From Saprospiraceae bacterium (GTDB lineage Bacteria; Bacteroidota; Bacteroidia; Chitinophagales; Saprospiraceae), in contig JADJNF010000001.1 in NCBI GenBank assembly GCA_016714445.1, positions 1,116,001 to 1,180,000 of the forward strand: a stretch of 64,000 nucleotides of DNA. Reading direction: 5' to 3'. Below, in pieces: positions 42,227 to 49,038 of this stretch. The notes under the pieces are model-generated. The model worked only from the letters and a program-made list of their open reading frames with translations. It did not search any database and had not been told where the DNA came from. Position 1 is the first letter of the stretch; the number at the start of each line of letters is the position of its first letter. Position numbers and translations under genes: made by a program.

Positions 42227-43495
42227 ATGAACAGTAAAAGTGATTATAAGCTTAGATTAAAGGCTATATTTGATGCAGCGGTAGATGGAATAATCATCAT
42301 TGACCAAAAAGGCATAATAGAAGAAGTAAATGGCGCTTCCTGTCGGCTATTCGGATATGAAGAAGCTGAGATGATAGGTCAAAATGTAAATATACTGATG
42401 CTTTCTGAGCATAGTAAAAGGCATGATTCATATCTGAAGACCTATGAGGAAACCCGTCAGGCAAAAATCATAGGTACAGGAAGAGAAGTGGAAGGAAAGA
42501 AAAAAAATGGTGATGTCTTTCCTTTTTGGCTTGCAGTAATTGAAGTTGCATTGGAAGACAGGACTATTTACACTGGCTTCATACATGATCTTACTGAAAT
42601 AAAAAATGCGGAAAAAAAGCTAAAGACGATGAACGAAAATCTTGAAAAAAAGGTAGTTGAACGTACTTACGAACTTGAAAATGCGGTAAACCAATTGCTG
42701 TCTCTAAACCGTCAGCTGGAAGAAGAAATTAATAACAGAATCAAGGCGCAAAGTAAACTTAGAGAACGGGAGTCTGAACTTGAAAAAAGTCTGGCCAAAG
42801 AACGTGAACTTGGTGAACTAAAATCCAGATTTGTCTCTATGGCATCGCACGAATTTCGCACACCACTCTCTACAATTCTATCTTCGGTATCTTTGATTGG
42901 CAGATATACTGACACTGACCAGCAAGCCAATAGAGACAAGCACATCAACAAAGTCAAGTCTTCAGTAACCCATCTCACTGGTATTCTAAATGATTTTTTG
43001 TCCATGAACAAACTCGAAGAAGGAAAAATAAACTCCAATATTGAATCCTTCGACGCTGTAGAGTTAGCAAAGGAAGTTGTCGATGAGCTTAAAACAATTT
43101 TAAAAGTAAACCAGCAAATAATTTGTGATTATAATTTTTCTACACAACATGTATCATCAGACAGAAAAATTTTAAAAAACATCCTAATCAATCTCATTTC
43201 CAATGCCATAAAATATTCTGATGAAAATGGAATTCTAAGGTATTCGATGCAGACCACTCCTGAAAATATTGAATTTTCCATAAGTGACAACGGTATTGGT
43301 ATCCCTGATGAAGATCAAAAACATTTATTCGACAGATTCTTCAGAGCCAGCAATGTAATCAATATCGAAGGCACAGGGCTGGGATTAAATATAGTTAAAA
43401 AATATGTGGAAATATTAAATGGTGAAATTTCTTTCGCCAGTAAATTATATGAAGGTACTACTTTTAATGTAAAAATCCCAAATCACCAAAATTGA
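42227..43495 (+). CDS. FixL-like haem-PAS sensor histidine kinase
   Basis: 422 residues, without membrane helices. PAS domain (about 10-130), coiled coil (130-195), HisKA with the phospho-acceptor in SMASHEFRTPLS (His208), and HATPase with SNAIKYSDENG, DNGIGIPDEDQ and GTGLGLNIVK (near 310-400). The PAS segment follows FixL closely: GQNVNILM (51-58), RHDSY with His66 at the haem-ligand position, then exactly 20 residues later Arg86 in IIGTGREVEGKKKNG, equal to H200 and R220 of Bradyrhizobium japonicum FixL. The expected role is a soluble oxygen sensor that phosphorylates the REC-CRP protein encoded 29 bases downstream. Haem binding is inferred and needs spectra. Confidence 0.93.
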   Translation: MNSKSDYKLRLKAIFDAAVDGIIIIDQKGIIEEVNGASCRLFGYEEAEMIGQNVNILMLSEHSKRHDSYLKTYEETRQAKIIGTGREVEGKKKNGDVFPFWLAVIEVALEDRTIYTGFIHDLTEIKNAEKKLKTMNENLEKKVVERTYELENAVNQLLSLNRQLEEEINNRIKAQSKLRERESELEKSLAKERELGELKSRFVSMASHEFRTPLSTILSSVSLIGRYTDTDQQANRDKHINKVKSSVTHLTGILNDFLSMNKLEEGKINSNIESFDAVELAKEVVDELKTILKVNQQIICDYNFSTQHVSSDRKILKNILINLISNAIKYSDENGILRYSMQTTPENIEFSISDNGIGIPDEDQKHLFDRFFRASNVINIEGTGLGLNIVKKYVEILNGEISFASKLYEGTTFNVKIPNHQN

Positions 43496-43524
43496 AATCT
43501 AAACAAAAATAAAGATATATAAAA

Positions 43525-44571
43525 ATGGATGCAAAAATACTTGTTATTGAAGACAATCAGGATGTGAGAGAAAATCTGGAAGAATTACTTCAATTGACCG
43601 GATACACTGTGTATACCGCAGAAAATGGGAAAATCGGTACGGCTAAAGCATTGGAAGTGGTCCCGGATATTATTTTGTGTGACATAATGATGCCGGAACT
43701 GGATGGTTTTGGGGTTTTAAGAATCCTTTCCAATCATCCTGCTACCATGGATATTCCTTTTATATTTCTTACTGCTAAAACAGAAAAAGAAGATTTCAGA
43801 AAAGGTATGGGACTGGGAGCTGATGATTATATTACCAAACCTTATGATGATGTCCAATTGCTGGATACCATAGAAGTCCGACTTAAAAAAAGTGCAAGAA
43901 TTAAAAATTCGTTTGACAAAACAGGTCATGGATTACAAAGATTTATTGATGAAGCAAAAGCCCAAAAAGAATTTGATAAACTTTCTGAAAACAGAGAATC
44001 CAGGAGATATCACAAAAAAGACATCATTTATGAAGCAGGACAATATCCCAAATGGTTATATTTTGTCGCTTCCGGCAGTGTTAAGTCTTATCAGATCAAT
44101 GATTTTGGGAAGGAATTTACCACAAATATATACTCAAAAGGAGATTTTTTTGGATACATCCCCTTGCTTAAGGGTGAAAGGTATCATGACAACGTATCTG
44201 TGATTGATGATAGTGAATTGAGATTAATACCAATTGAAGATTTCACTTTATTGCTTTTTAACAATAGAGAGTTTTCAGCAAAATTTATAAAAATGCTGGC
44301 CAATCAATCCGAAGAAATAGAACATCTATTAATAGAAATGGCATATAGTTCAGTTAGGAAAAGAGTTGCCAATGCATTATTAAAATTTAGTGAATCCAAA
44401 CACTCTACCACCATGTCAATCCTTAGGGATGATATAGCCAGTCTGGCTGGTACTGCAAAAGAGACAACCATCCGTACTTTGTCAGATTTCAAAAGTGAAG
44501 GTCTAATATCAATTGATGACAATAAAATAGAACTTCTGAAAGTGGAAAAGTTAAGAAATCTACCACAATAG
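43525..44571 (+). CDS. REC-CRP/FNR hybrid response regulator
   Basis: 348 residues. REC domain (1-125) has Asp9/Asp10 region IEDNQ, phospho-acceptor Asp53 in LCDIMMPELDG, Thr83 and Lys105 in TKPYDD. A short linker (125-155) leads to a CRP-type cyclic-nucleotide-fold domain (about 160-265), dimer helix, and a C-terminal winged HTH (about 295-335): RDDIASLAGTAKETTIRTLS. The recognition-helix Glu and Arg (KETTIRTL) align with E181/R185 of CRP and E209/R213 of FNR, which read TGA half-sites. There are no FNR-type Fe-S cysteines; the only Cys is C52 in REC. It probably receives phosphate from the FixL-like kinase and binds TGAT-N4-ATCA. Confidence 0.93.
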   Translation: MDAKILVIEDNQDVRENLEELLQLTGYTVYTAENGKIGTAKALEVVPDIILCDIMMPELDGFGVLRILSNHPATMDIPFIFLTAKTEKEDFRKGMGLGADDYITKPYDDVQLLDTIEVRLKKSARIKNSFDKTGHGLQRFIDEAKAQKEFDKLSENRESRRYHKKDIIYEAGQYPKWLYFVASGSVKSYQINDFGKEFTTNIYSKGDFFGYIPLLKGERYHDNVSVIDDSELRLIPIEDFTLLLFNNREFSAKFIKMLANQSEEIEHLLIEMAYSSVRKRVANALLKFSESKHSTTMSILRDDIASLAGTAKETTIRTLSDFKSEGLISIDDNKIELLKVEKLRNLPQ

Positions 44572-44592
44572 TGATTAAAGTCATGTAGTTGT

Positions 44593-44606
44593 TTGACTTG
44601 CATCAT
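44593..44606. promoter_or_regulatory. FNR/FixK-like operator of the second CBS gene
   Basis: TTGAC-TTGC-ATCAT matches TTGAT-N4-ATCAA at eight of ten positions. Its centre (44599.5) is 36.5 bases from the end of the TACCTTTG box, which puts it at -41.5. A second, weaker half-symmetric site TGAT-TAAA-GTCA lies at 44572-44583, exactly 22 bases upstream (two helical turns). Confidence 0.55.
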
Positions 44607-44628
44607 TTTTCAGTTACTCTTTTCCAAA

Positions 44629-44636
44629 TACCTTTG
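44629..44636 (+). promoter_or_regulatory. -7 box TACCTTTG of the second CBS gene
   Basis: Perfect TAnnTTTG box, no -33 TTG at the standard distance, and an FNR-like site at the class II position instead. Predicted leader about 12 bases before the ATG at 44654. It suggests this CBS gene has its own activated promoter inside the kinase operon. Confidence 0.55.
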
Positions 44637-44653
44637 TATCATAAAACGGAAAG

Positions 44654-45067
44654 ATGATTCGACAGGGAAATATAAAGGTCTCAGAGATTATGTCGAAGCA
44701 GGTGATTAATATTGATCATATGAGTTCGCTCAAAGAAGCCATCGACGTAATGAAGGATCATAATGTCAGGCATCTTCCGGTAATGGATGGTAAAAATTTG
44801 GTGGGAATAATCAGCAAAAGTGATGTGGACAAAGTAAAATTTCTGGAATCCTATATTCAGGAGAGTGGGAATTTACCCAGTCTTACCATTGATCAAATCA
44901 TGACAAAAAATGTAAACACCATCCAACATGATGATACCATCAGGGAAGCGGGAGAAATATTGAGTTTAATGTCGTATCACGCTTTGCCGGTAATGCATGA
45001 CGAAAATGTAGTAGGCATGGTGACGAGTACAGATTTTATTTTGCATTTACTCAAACATTGTGACTAA
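44654..45067 (+). CDS. CBS-pair domain protein
   Basis: 137 residues, two CBS domains: SEIMSKQVINIDHMSSLKEA and VRHLPVMDGKNLVGIISKSD, then IDQIMTKNVNTIQHDDTIRE and HALPVMHDENVVGMVTSTDF. It resembles the CBS protein at 41628 but is only distantly related to it. Hypoxia regulons such as DosR in Mycobacterium include similar CBS proteins (Hrp1). It ends the kinase-regulator-CBS block and is followed by a strong terminator. Confidence 0.9.
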   Translation: MIRQGNIKVSEIMSKQVINIDHMSSLKEAIDVMKDHNVRHLPVMDGKNLVGIISKSDVDKVKFLESYIQESGNLPSLTIDQIMTKNVNTIQHDDTIREAGEILSLMSYHALPVMHDENVVGMVTSTDFILHLLKHCD

Positions 45068-45151
45068 ATGAAGTTTATAATATCAATGAAAAAATAAATA
45101 TCATAATAAGATTTCGAAGTATAGATTGTTGATCTAATTGTTTTGATTTTA

Positions 45152-45187
45152 AAGAGGTGTCATAAAAGGTGATGCCTCTTTTTTTTT
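45152..45187 (+). terminator. Intrinsic terminator after the CBS gene
   Basis: Stem AAGAGGTGTCA / TGATGCCTCTT (11 pairs with two G-U) with a seven-base loop, followed by a run of eight T. Position and shape fit a terminator for the kinase-REC-CRP-CBS unit. Confidence 0.8.
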
Positions 45188-45249
45188 GACAAATGATTAA
45201 TCTATATAGAATAAGATGTCATAATTACTCAAATAAAATTATAATACTA

Positions 45250-45257
45250 TACCTTTG
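45250..45257 (+). promoter_or_regulatory. -7 box TACCTTTG of the potassium-transport operon
   Basis: Perfect TAnnTTTG box 41 bases before the ATG at 45298. No -33 TTG at the standard distance and no FNR-like site at the class II position, unlike the neighbouring CBS genes. Confidence 0.45.
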
Positions 45258-45297
45258 CTTCGTGATACAATGACAAATTTTCATTGCAATACAAATC

Positions 45298-47079
45298 ATG
45301 GATGCATTTATAGAGTTTGGGGAACGAAGATTTAAATTATTTACAAATATTGTTTTTTATTTAGCTATTCTAATTATCTCCGGTCAGATCATTGAAACAG
45401 GCTTTACTTCAGAGCAACTTCAACTTTTTAATCGCCTTTATAAGCCGTTAAACCTGGCCTTCAGTTTTCTTGCTGCAGGTATGAGTTTCTATTTGTATCT
45501 GACTTCCAAAAATTTGTATATCAAAGCAGGAAGACTTCTTTTTTTCCTGATGTCTGTTTTATACCTCATTATTGCTACTCTATGGATACTTAATCTTTAC
45601 AACCATATAATAGATGTAGAAGGGGTAAGGCTATTTTTTGGCGTTTTTATAGGGTTTATGGCCATTTCATTTAAAATCGCAAGCATCGGCAATTCATCTA
45701 TTCACCCTTCATTGCTATTTGTTTTAAGTTTTGTTTTTCTGATCCTTTTTGGTACATTCTGTCTGATGCTTCCTGCTGCAGCTTATACAAACGTCACTTT
45801 TATTCAGGCTCTTTTTACTTCAACCAGTGCTGTCACTGTGACAGGCTTGGCGGTGCTGGATACAGGAAAGGATTTTACCTTATTCGGGCAAACCATTATA
45901 ATGATACTTTTGCAATTGGGAGGCTTAGGAATTCTTACCGTTACCAACGTTTTTGCTCTGGTATTCAAATCATCTTCAACCTTTAAAAACCGAATGATGG
46001 TCAGTGATATGATCAAGGAGTTAGATAATAAAAATACCTTCAGCACCTTATTTAAGATCATTTTTATAACCATCATGGTAGAGTTGGTCGGAGCCATAAT
46101 GATATATTTTTCTGTAGTCAATAATCCTGAAGTGACCGAGAACCCATCATTTTTTGCACTATTTCATGCCGTATCTGCCTTCTGTAATGGTGGTTTTTCA
46201 ACTTTAACCAACTCATTGTATGAAGAAACTGTCAGATATAATTATTTTTTGCAGCTGACCATTTGCTGGCTCATAATCACCGGAGGTTTGGGATACTCTG
46301 TCATGATAAATCATTATCTTCTACTAAAAAACAAAGTAAAAAATAAACTTACTATCCTTAAAGTAGCACCTGTAAATACAAAAGCTGATTTCGCCAGAAC
46401 AAGCACAAATACACGTATTATTTTAGTGACAACATCCATCCTTTTGCTGATAGGCACAATATTGTTTTTCATGGCAGAGTATAATGGAACATTAAAAGAA
46501 CATTCTATATTTGGAAAACTTGTAGTATCATTTTTCAATTCCGTCACTCCTAGGACAGCAGGTTTTAATAACATAAATATGGCAGAAATGGGCATACCGG
46601 CTTTCATGCTCACAATGGCTTTAATGTGGATAGGTGCCTCACCAGGTTCTACAGGTGGTGGTATAAAAACGACTACCTTTGCGGTGGCTTTACTTAACCT
46701 CTGGAATCAGATAAAAGGTAAAGAAAGATTGATTATTAACTTTAAAGAAATACCAAACGTTGCCATCAATCAGGTAAATGCTGTCATTCTGTTGTCCATT
46801 TTTGCTATTAGTTTCAGTACATTTTTACTTTCATTTTTGAATCCCAACATGTTATTTAAGGATCTACTTTTTGAAAGTATTTCTGCGTATTCGACCGTAG
46901 GATTAAGTGTGGGAATAACGCCTGGCTTAGGTCAATGGAGTCATATAGTTTTAATCATTTTGATGTTTCTTGGTAGGGTAAGCTTTCTTACCTTTCTGAT
47001 TGGTATTTTTAGCCGGTTATTTGGAGAAGAGCCAGGTTGCGAACCTTATTATCCAAAAGAAAACGTAATCATAAACTAA
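45298..47079 (+). CDS. TrkH/KtrB-type potassium uptake permease
   Basis: 593 residues with an N-terminal extension of about four helices before the usual core. The four pore loops with selectivity glycines are visible: STSAVTVTGLAVLD, AVSAFCNGGFSTL, SVTPRTAGFNNIN and ISAYSTVGLSVGI. It moves K+ into the cell, usually with Na+ or H+. The regulatory RCK subunit follows ten bases downstream, forming a Ktr-like two-component transporter. Confidence 0.94.
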   Translation: MDAFIEFGERRFKLFTNIVFYLAILIISGQIIETGFTSEQLQLFNRLYKPLNLAFSFLAAGMSFYLYLTSKNLYIKAGRLLFFLMSVLYLIIATLWILNLYNHIIDVEGVRLFFGVFIGFMAISFKIASIGNSSIHPSLLFVLSFVFLILFGTFCLMLPAAAYTNVTFIQALFTSTSAVTVTGLAVLDTGKDFTLFGQTIIMILLQLGGLGILTVTNVFALVFKSSSTFKNRMMVSDMIKELDNKNTFSTLFKIIFITIMVELVGAIMIYFSVVNNPEVTENPSFFALFHAVSAFCNGGFSTLTNSLYEETVRYNYFLQLTICWLIITGGLGYSVMINHYLLLKNKVKNKLTILKVAPVNTKADFARTSTNTRIILVTTSILLLIGTILFFMAEYNGTLKEHSIFGKLVVSFFNSVTPRTAGFNNINMAEMGIPAFMLTMALMWIGASPGSTGGGIKTTTFAVALLNLWNQIKGKERLIINFKEIPNVAINQVNAVILLSIFAISFSTFLLSFLNPNMLFKDLLFESISAYSTVGLSVGITPGLGQWSHIVLIILMFLGRVSFLTFLIGIFSRLFGEEPGCEPYYPKENVIIN

Positions 47080-47089
47080 ACATAAAAAA

Positions 47090-47785
47090 ATGCATAAAAA
47101 AATCATCGTTATCGGACTTGGAAATTTTGGTGGCAATCTAGCTATCAAACTTACAGAGGACGGACATGAAGTCTTCGGAGTTGATAAAAGTCCCGCAAAA
47201 GTAGAATTGCTTCAACGTAAAATAAATCACGCCATCGGGCTGGATACCAGTGAAGAATCTTCTATCAATCATCTACCGATCGATGATTGTGATCTTGTCG
47301 TGGTAGCGATCGGTGAGAACGTAGGTGCATCCATCACTACAACTGCGCTGATTAAAAAACATTTTAATGGTAGAATTATTGCAAGATCTTTGACTACAGT
47401 ACATAAAACAGTCTTAGAGGCCATGCAGATTGATGAAATCATAGAACCTGAAGCTGAATATGCTCACGAATTGGCAAATAGGATTATGGTGAAAGGTGCT
47501 ATAAAGAGTATGGAACTCCATGGTGATTATGAAATAGTAGAAGTTAAAATACCAAGAAAGGTCATTGGAAAAACTTTAGGCGAACTTGACATCAAAACGA
47601 AACACAAAGCTCACATTATCACGGTCATAAAACAGACTGAAAAATCCAATTATCTGGGAAGTCCAACGATGCAAAAAAAAGTGTATGGTATACTGCATTC
47701 TGTCTACCAGTTTGAAGAAAATGATCTGTTGCTTGTGTTTGGAAATAAAAAGAACATAGACAGGTTTATCGAAGAAAATGCCTGA
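47090..47785 (+). CDS. TrkA/KtrA-type potassium transport regulatory subunit
   Basis: 231 residues. RCK_N Rossmann domain with GLGNFGGNLAIKL (near 8-20) and the acidic end FGVDKSP, binding NAD(H)/ATP; RCK_C domain from about residue 145 with KVIGKTLGELDIKTKHKAHI. It gates the TrkH-type pore in response to nucleotide and c-di-AMP in related systems. A single RCK unit per protein indicates a Ktr-like octameric ring. Confidence 0.94.
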   Translation: MHKKIIVIGLGNFGGNLAIKLTEDGHEVFGVDKSPAKVELLQRKINHAIGLDTSEESSINHLPIDDCDLVVVAIGENVGASITTTALIKKHFNGRIIARSLTTVHKTVLEAMQIDEIIEPEAEYAHELANRIMVKGAIKSMELHGDYEIVEVKIPRKVIGKTLGELDIKTKHKAHIITVIKQTEKSNYLGSPTMQKKVYGILHSVYQFEENDLLLVFGNKKNIDRFIEENA

Positions 47786-47890
47786 CCTCAGTTGTAATTT
47801 CCTGATCATTTCTGCTGAGATAAAAAATAATAATGATTTCTCTGTTTTATTGTGTTCTTTAAAGTGAGAAAATATCTGACAAGGCAAAAG

Positions 47891-48931
47891 TTACATATTC
47901 TTTAGTTGTGCGATCACCAAATCAATCAGTGTTTTGCCTTCTTTTGAAAATTTGCTGTATTCGCCCTTTTCATAGGCCAACAATGCCAACATAAAATTAT
48001 CTGCCATGATTTCGTCCGGATGTATGATGTACTGTGTATTGTCTTTTATTTTAGTAAAAAAAACAGGTGTGTTTTTGAGTGGTATGGTTGTTTTTCCAAG
48101 CTCATCCGATACCACTTCATAATAACTTCCCATATCTATTAATTCATATAAGTCAAAGTTCAGATAATCAAAAAATGCTGGATTATCAGGTCTGAAATTT
48201 TTAAATTTACTGGTAATAAGCGGCACTGCCATCTTACCTGGTACACCTCCTTCCAGTTCTATAGCATACTGAAATGATACGCCGTCAGGATTTGTCAGTA
48301 AAATTTTTTGAAGTGCCGGATTTAGTTTAATTGGTTTCACTGTCTTAAAAAATCCTATTTTTTCATATAAATCATGCTTCAATTCCATATTATATCTCGA
48401 TAAAATATGAAACACTTCATGAATCATTACTGGCAATTGTCTTGATTCGTCCTCCAGTGGAAATATATTTTCCGGAATTAGTATATTCTTACCCCTTGTA
48501 TAATAAACATCGTTTCCATAATGATTGGTTTTTACTTTAATTAACCGCATACCTCCAGGAAAAATTCTTGGACTTAGTGTATCGCACATGGATTTTACCT
48601 GCTGAAATAACCTTAACATTGCACTCATCTCTTCTGTCTTCCAATCAGTTACTTCTCTTGATATAAATTTTTTATACTCACTCAGAGCTTCTGCCCTGTT
48701 TCTGAAAGGCTCCACTCTTTTCATTTGGATTTGCATCTCAACTTCAGAAATCTGATCGTAAAATCCGTCAATATCGTCCAGAATTATAGCTTCTGACGCT
48801 TTTGTGCTGTCTAAAAATGTTATAAGTGCAGGTATATTTTTACCTGAAGCTTGTGACTCTTTTTTCAGTCTGCAACCGAAAAACAGACTTAACATGAAAG
48901 AAAAATAAATAAAAGATATTTTATGATTCAT
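47891..48931 (-). CDS. Predicted lipoprotein zinc metallopeptidase
   Basis: 346 residues; family not recognised. Signal ends FFGC with Cys20 as lipidation site. HEVFH (171-175, in MIHEVFHILSRYN) is a perfect HExxH motif, and a later HPDEIMADNFMLAL (near 308-321) could supply the third ligand Glu. The domain order and length do not match M12 or M13 enzymes that I know. It lies 107 bases after the TonB receptor in the same direction and may be its partner. Target and activity are unknown. Confidence 0.7.
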   Translation of the reverse strand: MNHKISFIYFSFMLSLFFGCRLKKESQASGKNIPALITFLDSTKASEAIILDDIDGFYDQISEVEMQIQMKRVEPFRNRAEALSEYKKFISREVTDWKTEEMSAMLRLFQQVKSMCDTLSPRIFPGGMRLIKVKTNHYGNDVYYTRGKNILIPENIFPLEDESRQLPVMIHEVFHILSRYNMELKHDLYEKIGFFKTVKPIKLNPALQKILLTNPDGVSFQYAIELEGGVPGKMAVPLITSKFKNFRPDNPAFFDYLNFDLYELIDMGSYYEVVSDELGKTTIPLKNTPVFFTKIKDNTQYIIHPDEIMADNFMLALLAYEKGEYSKFSKEGKTLIDLVIAQLKNM

Positions 48932-49038
48932 CGCTAAAATATTTAGGTAAAAGGCAATATTAATCTACAAAAAGTTTAGTCAATTCAATCGAAAATTACT
49001 AAATCCCAAAAAATTGTCTTCAATTATCTGAACAGATG

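Noticed and set aside
43525..44571. FNR-type iron-sulfur oxygen sensor in the REC-CRP protein
   Set aside because: The N-terminal cysteine cluster of FNR is missing; the only Cys is next to the phospho-acceptor in REC. Oxygen sensing is therefore assigned to the kinase.
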